Assembly: GCA_951213105.1 (NCBI GenBank)
Contig: OX578147.1
Span: 129,954,822 to 130,018,821, forward strand
Direction of reading: 5' to 3'
Source: Amaurobius ferox
Lineage: Eukaryota > Arthropoda > Arachnida > Araneae > Amaurobiidae
DNA: 64,000 nucleotides
Below, piece after piece: positions 13,001 through 27,600 of this stretch (positions are counted from its first letter, which is position 1; every line of letters begins with the position of its first letter). The position numbers and the translations under genes are program-made. Below the pieces are notes generated by a model, which saw only the letters and a program-made list of their open reading frames with translations, was not told the origin of the DNA and searched no databases.

Positions 13001-16000
13001 TTAGCAAGGTTTAATATTGCCGGTGCAGTTAATGTCAGGATGCATACAGGTGCTTGAAAATTGGGAAAGTACTTGAATTTTAGATTAACATTTTCAAGGC
13101 ATTGAAAATACTTAAAAATTCCCATTTTCTCAGTAAGTCCTTAAAATTGGTTGAAAAGGACAGGGTTGAAAGTGTTTTGCAGATTCATAGCACTTTCTCT
13201 GAGAAGTTCTGCTTTCTCTGGAAATTTCCCTAGCAGTTTCAGTGTCGCTAAAATTTTCCTAAACATTTTTTTCAAATAATTTCCTAAACGACTTCAACAA
13301 ACAGTAATGTTAGTTTGCTATGATTTTTCCTCCCAAAAATGCATATATCTTTATAATATGGAAGAAATAATGTCCTTGAAAAACAATTGCATGAAATTTT
13401 CTTAAAGTGTATTCTCCCTGTAATGTTTATGTGCTTATGATTTTTCACAAAAGCAAAACAAGACCACTGATGCTTCTTGCAGTACTGAAAGCATGATTCT
13501 AAGAAATGACTTGTTTCTTCTCCATGACTAATGTAATCTTTGTTTTTACAGGGCGAAACAAATAGAGTCCTCGCTAGAAGATGAAAACCGTCCAGTCCCA
13601 ACGATATCTGTTAGTTCCAACGACAACTCAGATTCCGACTCTGAGTCAGAAAGTCCTATTTTATGGAGGGATTACTATGGGGAGGATGAGGAGCGTATGT
13701 ATTATATATATATTGAGCTTTATGCAATGGCATTTTTGTGATGCAAGATTTCAAATCCTTTATTGAAATTATGTATAGTTTTGTATATTCATAAGTGCTT
13801 TTTCCCACCAGCTCTAGATTTAAGTCAAAATCAAAGATTTTTCAAATATCAAGGAATGGACATTTGGATACCTTTTTAGAACTTTTTTAAAATTTTAATT
13901 TTTAGTTTTCAGAATATATTGAAGTTTGAGTTTACAATATATAAGCTAAATAAATAATTTTACTTAAGTTATATTTTATTATCCCACTGATATCTGTGCA
14001 AAATTTAATAGGTGCTTAAGGTTTTCTTTTTTTAACATCCTGAAAGCCCAACTGACTGTATTTTTTCCATAACAAAGTTCATAAATTTCTTAAACCAAAT
14101 ATGTATGTTATAAAAAAATTTGGAATTTTTGACTTATGGTATTTCTTGAGCTGGTGGGGGGAAAAAGCACATATTTTCATAGTTATTCACATCAAAAGTT
14201 AATTGTCATTGTATGTAATTGCAACTGCCAAATACTTGTTTATTGTATTGCTACTTAGTAAAGGGTTAACTGAAATTCTTGCAACTTTTTCTTAGATTTA
14301 ACTTTACACCTTCATTCATGAAATTTGAGTCGTTCAATGTTCGCCTGAATGTCCTAACCTGCCCTCCAAAATTTTTAAAGATTTGTATAATATTTTACAA
14401 ATCTGTTGGTGTTTTGATGATTTTTCTAAGTTTTCAATCGTAATTGATTCTCTAATTGCATTTAACATTTATAGTCATACACTTCTGTAATTATCGTACT
14501 TGTTGGCTACAATTAACTATTAACATAATATTTTATTGTATTAGCAATTTCATTTTAATCATAATTGTACATTAATTGGATTAAATTTCGCTCAACTTGA
14601 TGATTTGTAAAATGTTAAAATTCAAAAAATTTTAAATACCAGGGTACATATGGGTACTTAATAATTGGGAAAGTACTTCAATTTTAGATTGACATTTTCA
14701 AGGCCTTGAAAATTCCCATTTTCTTGGTTAAGTGCTTGAAAAAGGCAGGGTTGAAAGTGTTCTGCAGATTCACAGCATTGTGTTTTTTCTGAGACGTTCT
14801 GCTTTCTCTGGAAATTTCCCTAGCAGTTACGCTGTTGCTGAGATTTTCCTAAACAACATTGATTTTTCCTAAAAATTTCCTCAATGGCTTTAACATTAAT
14901 GTTAGTTTGCTATGATTTTTTCTCTCGGAAAACATGCAACTTCATAATATGGAAGAAATGGTGTCCTTGAAAAATAATTGCATGGTCCTTGAAAAGTGCT
15001 TGACATTTTTTTTTAAGGAAAGTGTACTCATCCTGAAATACACAAGAATTAAAACTGATTGTATTTAGTCTTTGATTATGTGAATTTTTTTTATCCCTGC
15101 TTGCAACTACTTTGTCATTTTCATTGAATGGGTAGAATTCTAAGCAATTTATGTAGCATATGTTTCGACTAAAATTTCTCTTGCAGTGGTTTTTGAATAT
15201 AGTTATTTTAAATTCTTACAGTTATTTCATATTGCACTATAAGATTGAAATTCTTTTTTAGGTCGAAGGGTAGCTAAGGTGGCTCGTAAAGATTCACTAG
15301 CCCTGAAACTAGCTCAGCGTCCAGATATCCAAGAACTCATAGATAAGAATATCTATATTGCGCATTCAGAGCAGGAGAGCCATGAAACTAAGGAGGATGT
15401 CAAAAAGAAACTTACTAGGTATTATTTACTTTTTTGTTTTATATCTATAAGAGGACGAATCTGTTTGTTGTTCTGTCTGTCTGTTTGTCCACGATGCTAC
15501 GCAATATCTACCATACTTACAAGTTGAGATTTTTAACACAGTAGAATCTCTCTCTTACCGGTCGCCTAAACAGCTACTCGTATCCTCTGATGAGTCGGGC
15601 GACCTGAGACTTCAACACAGTAGAATCTCTGACTGCTCATACAGCTACTTTAAACCTTTGGGTGAGTCGAACAGACTGGGTTTTCAACACAGTAGAATCT
15701 ATAATTGAACTTTGCCTTTCCCCAAATTTTTTATTAGAATTTTTTTAATGAATTTTTAAAAGTCTAAAATCATTTAATCTCCAGTTACCCAAATAGTATG
15801 GCAGCTACCATCACGATCCATGCCTCATTTCTCTCCTAGAGGTTTTAAATCCTTTTTAAGGGGGGCTTTGTGGATAGTGTGCATGGTAATTTAGTATGGT
15901 TTAGGATTTGAAGAAAAGTGAGTGGTGCTATCTATGAATGTATTTAAGTAGTGGGTGTTTATTTATGATTTGGGCAATTCCACGTAATTCATTCTAGCTA

Positions 16001-19000
16001 TTCAAAAGACCATTTTGTATGAACAGACTTTTCATAAACAAACTCTCCTTACACTTTTCGAAAAAATTGTCTAGTATCTTAATTCATAGGACTCAAGAGC
16101 CAAAGGCAGGGCAGGTAGAAAACCCAGACCACACGACCAACCCATAGGCTAATGGTAGCTTTCTATGGGCAGGGCAGGTGAAAGAACAGGTGAATGGCAG
16201 GGCAGGTGAAAGAACTCAACTGCGAGTGCCCTAGTGTGTGTCATAGGGAGCTATTCAAGCTCAATTGAACTGACATTGGAAGGGCTCTTGGGTTCCTTAC
16301 TGGGCACTGCACCCTTAAGCATTATGGGTGTATAAGAACGCAATCTGTAGAGGCTGAAAGTACAGCAAAAACACTGTACACATACTGTATGAGTGTAAGG
16401 CGTTTTCTGCCCATAGGTTCGAGCACTTGGGTCGACATGTGATAGAGATTTAGGGTGCAGGATATTCCTGTCAAGTGCCTGCTGTTCTTTGCCTCTGCTA
16501 CTGGTCTCTTCTCTTAGAGACTGTTTAAACTTTTGGGGACAGTACAATAGACCTGGTCACTGTGCTAAGTTCTCACTGAGCCACCCACCTCTAAGTCATA
16601 ATTTATGGGACAATGTCCCAGAATAGTTTAACTCCATATTAGCTTGACCTACACTTTTCAGAAAAATGTAATAATGGACCCTATTTGAGTATACTATATC
16701 TGACTATATCATTGTATCAGAAAAAAGTGATTTTCCATGATATCTCTAAATTTTAAATATATATTTAAATTTTATGTAACATTCAACCAAAGGTCAAACT
16801 ATAATAGCCTACCAACATGATTGTGAACAGGCCGACTGGATCCTCTCTGCTCCATTTATCTGAAATTCTTACCAGAGTTTACACACAATATTATTTATAA
16901 TAACCCAAGCCGTACTCAATTTTGTGGGGATACCATAATTAAATTTTATTTTTATTTAAACACAAAATTATTACTTTAGCAGATCAAAATGCCTTCTTTG
17001 ACTGTCATACAATTAACTTCTCATTAATATCACTATATTATAAAATATTTCATTACCTTTGCTTAGACAACACCATAGGTATAATATATATATGTTTGTT
17101 TAACGCAGTACATTCATCTTTTTCAGTAACCGTCTTAAATCATGTCATTCATATATCAATTTCATTTCTTATACTCATGTAACTTATCATTTTCATATTT
17201 TCATTAACCTTCTCAATATCCCTCTTAAATGACGGCAACTTATATTTGTGTTTTATTAATTCCAATTTAACAAGATAATTATATTTACTCTTAAATTCCA
17301 AATACATTTAGAATGTTCTTATAAGCCCTTTGGCTTTTATACTTAGCTAGTGGGTGTTCTAGTCAGAGGTATTTGCATGACGCAGTAAAGGAAAGCACCT
17401 GTTTCTCTGGCTTGATAAATAAAATGTTGTTAAAATCAAAAATTAAATTTACACCTTTAAGTTATGTCTCAAAATTCATCAAAGAATGAAATTAGTGTTA
17501 TAAATCAAAATTCCTAATTATAGTAATCAATTATAATTATATTCCTTAAGGACTTAACCAGTACGAAAATTTGCATTAGCAAACATGGAATTTTATTTGT
17601 TTTAACTACTCATCTCAATTTTTGTAAAAATTAACACGTAATTTTTTTCATCAATTTATCTCCATTAATCGCAATTTATGAATCAAAATCAACTTATATC
17701 TTTCTGTGTCAAACATGTGCAAAATTAGATTCGCAAATCTTAATTTAGATCACTAACATTCATCTTAATATTGCATACCATATGTGTGTCATGAATTTTA
17801 ATTCCATTATCATAATGTATACTTATTTCATTATTTTGTGCATATTAACTATCTTATCTTATATTCTTCTTGAAAAAAAACTATACCTTGTAATTCATAT
17901 TTGAAAAATTATCAATCTTTAAATCAAATTAAAATAATCGCTATAAATCATTTCTCAATTGTGTATAACTTTACACTTAACCTTCTCACATTATCATTTT
18001 TGTTATACAATATTACACTTCATTAATTATAGAATTATTATCAAAATTAATATACTAATTATATGCAAATACACAATAAATAACACTACTAAATCTCTAC
18101 ATATTATACAATCATTTTGTTTTCTTCTCCTGAACTTAATAATTATTTCAATTTAATTCGGATTTTGCCGACCAATTAATATTTTGAGCATCTCTATGCA
18201 AAGCCTTCAAAAGGTACTCACCAGTTTTGTAATTCCGTTAATATCATATACACTTTGTTCGTGGATATATATATTTGTAAAAAAAACACATCCTTGTGGT
18301 TGTCTTATCGTGCACAAAATCTTGAAAATCACTGCCCGATGGTTGGAAAGGTATGACTCTGTAACAGCAGTAATAGAGCAGATCCAGTTGTTGAAACACT
18401 ACAAAAAATATCAGACTGAATAGATAAAAATCCGTCAACACAAGCCAATTCTCTGCTGTGCACGGTAACAAATTGTCGGTTTGTAATTTCGCTCTTTTGC
18501 ATTCACGAGGTGTTCTCCTTAACTGTGCATTTGTGTAGGTTTCTGCAGAAGTCGACGATTGACTTACGGGAAGCAGCGAACCTGGCGGAAGACATTAGTA
18601 GTGAAATAAAATCTTTGCGCGAAAATGCCTATGGCAAATTCCCAAAAATATTTATTTCTGCCTCTGAAACCTTAGAAAAGTTAGGATTATCCATTATAAT
18701 TCCTCGTGTGACTGGAAGACAAACGAATCTCGTCAATCAGCAGCGACACCAGAAACATATTTCCGTGTCAGTATTTTCATTCCATTTCTCTCTTTTTTTT
18801 TTTTTTTTTCCTTGTCCCAGCTGGATTTACGCTTCCTAACACACAGAGAAATTTTAAAAGGATTCCAGTGCATTCTAGCAACTGATCCTTCAGTTTTGCA
18901 ACCTTCACAGTGTTGGAAAAATCGAATGTAAACATCGCGATTCACGTTTCCTGTGAACGGGCGTTCATGCAAATTTCTTATGAACGACTCTTTCCGTTCA

Positions 19001-20699
19001 CCGGCGTGAACCGTGACGTTTTTCCATCATGAAGAGTCATGCAAATCGGATTCCCAATGCGTACGCATCTCATTTGCATATCCGGGGGCATTTCCGTAAC
19101 AGCCCAGTATCGGGTATATAAGACAGAACTTTCTTGAAGGCATTTGATCCTGATCCGGTTCAGTTCAGCTGATGTTCAGCATTTAGTTGAAGCTGTTCGC
19201 TCATTTAGTTCGTAGTTCAGTTGCGTGGACTGTTGCGGCGATCTGTTAGGACAATGTTAGCAGGCTATCGCTAACATACTACGACGATAAGATGGACTTT
19301 GTTCCTAGTCAACATGTTTGATATGTTAGTTTAAGTTGGATGTGTTCTTTTATAACACAGACTTGTAAGTTCTGCTATGTGACGGCATTTTGATATGTGT
19401 AGTTGTTCACGATGTTAATTAACGGTGAATAGTATGAAGTCATAGTGTATCAGTGCTTCAAGTAATTGAATCTTTCCTGCCAAGTGTAATACCAGCGGTG
19501 GTGGCTTCAGAGAAATATGCACATTATCATGGTAGTATGCGTTTTATTATATACTACATTAAATGCTTCAAGGAAGTTCTAGAACCAACTCAATCTTTAC
19601 AAGCTTTCGATCTTCATGTATGTAGTCTTGTTTATACGTTTCTGCATGGATTTTTACAAAGTATTGTAAAATTGCCTAAATATGCTTTATTTCACAAATA
19701 AAGTGAAATTAATTTCTACTTAACATGTTTCATCTGTCTTCAATTTACAAATGAACATTTTCACTGGAGGTTTTTATTGCGTGTCTCTGCTGAACGAAAC
19801 TCAACTATCTCGTTCGAGTCGAATCTATTTTCCATGCATGCATTGCCGAAATTAAATTTTTATTATTATTATATTCGACAACACACAGCTTGAAACATTC
19901 GCAGTGCTCACACAATTTTATGTTAATGACTTGGATGGTTTCCAGAAAAACTTAAATTCTGAGCTAACACTGTGGTATAAAAGAATTATGAGAGCAGGGG
20001 GACATGATAAAGTTAGCCCCATGAAAATACTATAGAAGGTCTGGCTATATGCAACCAAAATATGCCTAATATATTTAGACTTCTGGAAATATTAGCCGTC
20101 CCTTCAGTTTCCACTTGCACAAGCGAAAGATCATTCTCAACCCTTCGCAGTCTTAAGATGTACCTACGCAATTCCATTGGAAGTACAAGGATGAACTGTC
20201 TAGTTCTTCTGAACATTTACATGAATTATACCCCAACTGCAGAAGACTTATTAAATGAACTTGCAAAGAATCCTCGTCGACTGGATATTGCCTTATAACC
20301 TTTGAAGTGCGCAATGACAAATCCATGCATTGACTCATAAGTATTGAGAATTATCGCTTTCATAACGCACTGGAACTAAAAAAATAACTTTTATATTACT
20401 TTGATGTTATATATTCATAATATTGGTTTTCTCCTTTGATCACCTGGTGGATGAGTTTATTTTGTTATTTTCTGATACCTATGCCTTGGGCTTCTTATTG
20501 CAAATATGTGCATGTAGTATATTCTTAACATCAAAAGAGTTTTTATATAAATAAAATATAAATATACTGTTTGCATATACTGTACTGGCGTCAGACCAAC
20601 ATGCATTGCCAATGCCCAATGGGAAATGCCCGAACGGATTTACAAGTATAATTCGAATAAACGATTTATTATAAAAGAATTACACACATACACACAAAC

Positions 20700-20748
<49 letters not shown>

Positions 20749-21600
20749 AAGTTTGAAGGTCCAATGAAAGAAAAGCGAGAAGCTGTAACTCTAAAAACCT
20801 AACTTTCTCATTTACTCATTTTTTACATTCATTTTTACATTTGCATATTTGCAAAGTATCCTTAATTTTTAAAGATTGCTATGGTATTTATAAAATATTT
20901 ATATATATATAAATATATATTAGACTTTCAAACTATTATTATATATATCATGGCATCACTGGGGGAAAACTATCTCAAGGATGACACCCCATCCCCCCTT
21001 GAAGAAATCCTGGGTACGCCACTGTCTCCACCAAAATCTCTCTATAAAGAACTAATCAAGTTTGTAATTCTCTTTTAAATTTTGCACTTAACACTGTTGA
21101 AGGATAATTTTCTAATTGTTTACCCAAATCCAGGCTCCTTTTCATATCATTTAAATTTGCAACTCATTCTTTGCCCATATTTTTGTCTACTAATGCATTT
21201 GAGATGAATGTATTAATTTTTTTACAGGGGATTTCCCTGATAACTGAAATTGAAAAATGATGTACATGGATAAATAAACGGGGGAATTTCCCATTAATGT
21301 AAACCATAAAAGTGTAATAAAAAAATTCATGCTATAGGTAGATTGCTTAAGCAAATTGAGTTGTATTATAGAGGAACCACATAAGACTACTGCGTTTTGA
21401 GTACCACATTATGAGAGGGTTGTCACAATTTTTGTTCGGTGTTATATGGAAACTGCATTAGGAGAGTACAGTGTTATAGGAGAGTTGACTGTATTGCAGT
21501 CATCAAACATTGCATAAAATAGTTATCAAGCCTTCACAAAATGCAAGGAACATTATTAATTGATGAAAGAATTTTTACCCTTAAAATATCTTATATAGAA

Positions 21601-21649
<49 letters not shown>

Positions 21650-24600
21650 CAAAGTACAAAATAAGCATATAATTGCGCATCTATTTCATTGGACAATTTC
21701 AGAATTGTCTTTAATCCTTTCCGGATGGCAGTCTTGAAAACACGTTACTAATTGACGCGTGGGTGTGTTGACCGTCCGGAAAGGCTTAATTGCTTAATTT
21801 ATGCATGTTTACTAAATGATATGAAACTTATTTTCAGACGACTAAGCTTACGACCAACACCAGAAGAGCTTGAACAGAGGAACATTTTGAAGTGTATGTA
21901 TATATGATTCTTTTAACATTTACTATTATATATTTTGAAATTTTTTTAATTCCTTTTTTATATACCTTTTTATGTTTTGAAAGTGTTACAAAATTTTAAG
22001 TTTTTTGTTTCTTAATTTATTTTTTGAACTTCAAAGATATTTTGTTTGCCTCTAAAAAGTGTGCTACATTGCACTTTTAGATACTCATTTGGCTATTTTA
22101 TCCAATTTCATTGGTCTGTTTTGTAAATGAAAAACTTGTTAAAAACTTGCGATATGCATTTCAGCATGACCTGCTTTTAGACCAGGATTCTCCCCCTGAT
22201 AACAGCACTCAATTTCCAAATCGTCTGTATTGAAATCATTCTCACGACACAAATGAAAATACATCGCGTCATAAAAAAGTTTCTTTTGAACTTGAAAATT
22301 ATTGCTATCTCAGCGAATTTTCATCAGATTTCAGCCAAAGTTTAGCATATGTTAGATGTATGTGCTATAATAATACACTGTGGGATTAGCAATCTATAAG
22401 ATCACATAAGCACTTTTTTTGCTTATCCTATTATAATTGTTATGGTAAAATAAAGGGGGCCAAGAAATTCTTGAGGGGGGGTCGGCTGTCAAAAATATTT
22501 GGGGACGCCTAGTCTAATTTTTTGCTATATCATGTGATTACCCATCAGTGGTCTGCACATTCTTGCCCAAATTTTTTTACATTCATTTGGCACTAGATTT
22601 GTTGCTAACGAAGATATTGTTGTGAACGCTCAATATTCCCTTTGGCGCTTTCTCTTTCATCTGTCTCGAAGGCCAGGTGAAGAAAACACAGTCTATGATG
22701 TGAGGATGACGTGAGCCCGGAATTTCTCAGTTAGGTTGTTACAAACGTATCCTCTAGAATCGTGAGCATACACGCAGGATACAAGAACGGGTCTGTTTCT
22801 GAATAACTTACAAGAACAAGTCCAAGTTTCTGAATAAATGTATCTTGCATGTACACTCACGATTCTAAGGGATACATTCGTAACAATCTGGTGTCAGAAG
22901 TGGAATTTCTGGAAACTTGGCAAGCAGTTATCGCTCAAAGTAGAAAAAACGATGGAGGAACAGTTAAGCGAAATGTTGGAATTTTTGTGAGTGTAATACA
23001 TTCTGGGAGTTGACGAATTGACGTGACATGAGCTGCATTGGACTGTGACTTTTGTCAATGTTTTGAGAATAGTAGCTGTTTTGTAAAATTATTTTTGTCA
23101 ACATTCTGAATATCACTTATTTTGTGAAATTAGTGGAGCATTTAAGTGCTGTTTGATTGTATATTGTTCCTGTTTACTATGTGCTTGTGAATAAACGTAA
23201 GTTATCCAGAAACTTGGATTTGTTCTTGTATTCTGTGTGTGCACTCACAATTCTAGAAGAATACGTTCATAACAATAGTCTCCCCTCCAGGCACTTGTTT
23301 AATTTTCCCCATGTTAACTAATGGGGGAAAATAGTCCCTAACCTGTAGACCTTTTAGTTTTTTGTTTTTAATTTTTCTAGGTGTCTTGCCGAGCATAGAT
23401 GCTGAGAATAAGAATGTACTTTAAAAAAAATTGCTAAAATAGAAGTATTTCTACTATTTTGTAAAATGAAATCATTACTTTTTGTTGCATACAAAAATAC
23501 TCTTTTTAAATACAGATTTAAAAAAAAAAAGCATAAACCTTCCTCTTTTCAACATCTATGCTTGGCAAGAAACAAAGAAAAAAAATTCTGGACTTTTTTC
23601 CATAGGTTAATACAGGTAAAATAAAACAAACAGTTTGGGGGAGAATATCCTCTTAAAATCTTATTTCTTTTGAAACTTTAAAAATGGCTGTCGGTTTGAT
23701 ATGATCTGAAGTTACATGGTTGTCATGAAACTGTGATAAAATATATTGTAAACAATAAAACAATGGGAAATCCAGATTTAAATACAATAAAATTATACTT
23801 GCCTTAAAACATTGAAATAAATTTTGAAAACCTTGCTTATTAATCGTAAATTTAAGAAAGCTATTGTTTATTTTTCAGTAAGTTAAAAATAGCTTTTTGT
23901 TTATTTTTAGATGAACATAATTTTCAAATGTTTTTACCTTAATTTGTTTGACTTCAGAAAAAAATTAGAATAGAGTATTATACCGATCTTGACTATGTTT
24001 AGCGAATACAGATGTTTATTCCCAATTCTGATACACGGAACATTTGGAATGCAATGTGAATATTAGTCCATTTGTGTATAAAGATTTTACTTTGTACACA
24101 TGAATTGAGCGCCAATGTTTGTCAATGCAAAAAGTTCAATGTATCAAAATTGGAAATAAACATATGTATTCGCTAAACATAGTCAAGGTCAGTGTTATAC
24201 TAATTTTTATCTACAAAATAATGGATAAAAGTCAGTGATAAAATAAATGCAAGACAACTGCTGAATTTCCTAAAAAGTGAAGTTTTCTAAGGATTTAAAT
24301 TTTTCAGAAAATAAGAATTTGAAGAATTTTGTATTTCAGAGTAATATTTAAATTTTATAATTAAAGTCTACATTTGGCAAACAAAAATTTGTATATTAAG
24401 ACTGATTTATTGTTCACTGCAACTAATATTAATAAATTTAATTTTTTCAGATCAGTCAGCTGAGGAATTGCGAAAAGAAAAGGAACAGAAAAAGAAAACC
24501 CTCATACGAAAGGTAAATATACTTTATTTTTATTTGAAGTATTAAAAAAAGATTTGTTAGATTGCTGTCAATGTTCTATGTGCAGTGAGGTATATTCATT

Positions 24601-27600
24601 TAAGGTTGAATATTTATTACTTGTATTATTAATGAACAAATTAAAAACATACACATTGTAAAAATTCTTCAAATTTAAAGAAAAGTGAAATTTAAAGCTT
24701 AATAGAATAATTTAATTAAAATTTTCTGCATTTTTATTAGAATATTTTTGGTAGATATGAATTCCAAATTAGTAGATTTTAGATTTTTTTAGTTGTTGGC
24801 AATAGAAATGTCTCCAAAAATCTATTCACCTTGTTTCTAATATAGTGTTGAAATCAAATTATATATTATAGTATCAAACTTTATAATGCATTGTTGTAAC
24901 CTACTTTTTTCACAGTACTTAAATATTTTTCTGTAGTCCTTAAAAGCTTCAATTTTTTAAATAAAAAAAATGTACAAGAACTTTGTACACATTATGTGCA
25001 AAGCTAAATTTGTGCAAGCTCTGCTAAATTTAAATACAGTGTAAACTTATTCATGTTGCATGAGTGTTTGAATTGCTGTGTAGATATAATACAAAATTGT
25101 ATACAAGATATTTCAAATTAGTTGTTAATTTTATATGAAAACTGACAAGCAACCTATTGTGTGACCTTAAAATCTCTGTACTATACTAATGTATTTTCTC
25201 TATTTGCTGATAATGTAGCCATAGTCCTTAATTTCCATGAATGCATATGGAGGAATTTGGAGAAATATAGATGGCTGTGTGAAGTTAAAGATAAATTTGA
25301 GGGAACTAGGAATTTCATATGGTTCAATTGCTGAAATATTAAATTGTACATAGATGTTTCACATGCATTGTTCACAAATTCTTAGCAAATGTATAATGTC
25401 TTTGTTATTTTAATATTAAAAAAATAAAAAATGCATTGCTTTTTTTCCAAAAATGTTAATTTACGGAATTACATTAACCAATATTAAGATTGAAATTACA
25501 CTGGAAATACAATATGAATACAAGAATTAAAATATTTAATCATGCAATCTTAGTTCGTATGTTTGTAAAAATCCTTGAAAAGTGCTTGAAAATAAAAAGT
25601 TCATTTTTAAGTGCTTGAAAGTCCTTGAATTTGTTAAAGTAAAAATAATCCTTGGAATATTTTCTAAAAATAATGTGCATATTTTTTGAAAAACTACAAC
25701 ATATGCAATTTTTAAAAAGCTGAAATTCAACCCATATTTCCTGTACTCTACACAGAATCTTGCTGTGAACCGCCATTACTCCAAATCGCGATAAAATATT
25801 TTATTTGGTGAGTATACAAATAATCAAAATGAAATTGTTAATACAGAAATATTTACAAGAACAAAAGCAGATATCTTTACTAAAAAATGTGTGAGATTGA
25901 TCATCAGAAATAGAGGTATTGAAGAAAAAAATATTTGAAAATGGTTATCCGTGCATTGATAATCTGCTGATGAATTAGCACTAAAGACTGGAAAAGCATA
26001 ACGATATTACTTTTATTCAGTCATAGTTTGTGACAAACCTTTTAAGAAAGGAAAGAAAATTTGTTTGAAATAAGTTCAATGATATAAGCAATTGTGATGG
26101 AGTTGTGTGGGGGGAGGGGAGGTCTAGAATTATCGTAGCATTGTTATTATTGCTACACCTTAAGTCTTTGAATAGTGCTTGAATTTTTTTTTCAAGAAGA
26201 CTGAACCATGGCAGCATTTACACTTAGTTTGCCATCTATTCTTTTATTATGCGTTTTAATCTAAATTTATATTAACTGAAATGTTTCTATTGCAGTTGAG
26301 CTTCCGACCTACTATTGAGGAATTAAAGGAGAGGAAAATCATTCGTTTCAATGACTACGTGGAAGTCACTCAGGCCCAAGATTACGATAGGAGAGCCGAT
26401 AAACCATGGACCCGCCTCACTCCTAGAGACAAGGTGAAGCATTCTGTTAGCAACTTTAGAATTTTTAGTTTCTAGAATTGTAAATTAAAAAGTATTGAAT
26501 AGATAGCATTTTGCAATTCGTATTGGGAATTGCTGTAAAAACTAATTTTAAAATGTTTATTGGAGTTTGACTTTACATTACTCATGCGACACAATTTCGG
26601 CTCCACCAGACTGGAGCTACTGATGTTTGCGTTTTTAAGGAGAGGGTTATTATTGAAATTTTAATGATCTTTCATTTCATATAATGTGAAGCTTTTAGAC
26701 TTTTGCAGATATTTTTAATTATGTAGATTTTGTTGAATTCGATATATATATATATGTTAATCTGCTTTAATTAAATGTTTTGGGAAGAAACTTAATGTAA
26801 AAAATTCTTATATCTTCAATTACATTCACCAATTCATTACCTAATGGTTATGATGACTGAAACTTTAGAAATCAATCAAAATGCTGTTGAAAAAACTAAA
26901 TGTGAGAACAGCATATAATAAACTCCTGAAATTTTTATTATATGCTATATTTATGCTAAAAATGTATATTAGTTTAGAATATAAAGTCTAACAAGGATTC
27001 ATATCTTGGCTCGAATAGCATTGATGGACTGTGTATTGGGTCTTTAGGATGTCCCCCCCCCAGAATTTTATATATAGCAGTTTCCTTAAGAAAATTCTCC
27101 GTTCTGCCCTTGACGGCATTGGCATATGTAATCATTCTATATTTAAATCTCTCCTTCCACTTAAACATCCACAACAGGGCTGTAGAATTGGAGTCGGTCA
27201 GTAAAAATATAGATTCCAAAATAAAACAATTTAAAAGACATTTTGGGGAAAAAACTCCTGAAATTAAAAACTCCTGTTGTGAAAAATTAGAAACAAAAGT
27301 TGTTCTACTTGCCTGGAATTGAAAAAAAATTCTAATTAAATATGAATGAAAAGGGTGTTTATAAATTCATAGTTACTATATGGGATTTCAATTATAAACA
27401 ATCAACCTGTTTTGAATTTCGGAAACCTTTTTATTCATGAGATGTCCCATTGCATTAGAATTGGGATTTGGTTTTCAGAAAGCAGCGAATTGGCAATCTG
27501 TCAATTTCTCATAAAAAAAAAAATTGTAATTTTTCATTAAAAACCTGGAAAAATTCTATCTTAGGCCAGAATAAGCCTTGAAAAAAAAATTGTAATTCAA

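Noticed and set aside
26974..27219. 81-codon minus ORF
   Set aside because: No domain, splice context or repeat-family match; probably random in an AT-rich intron.
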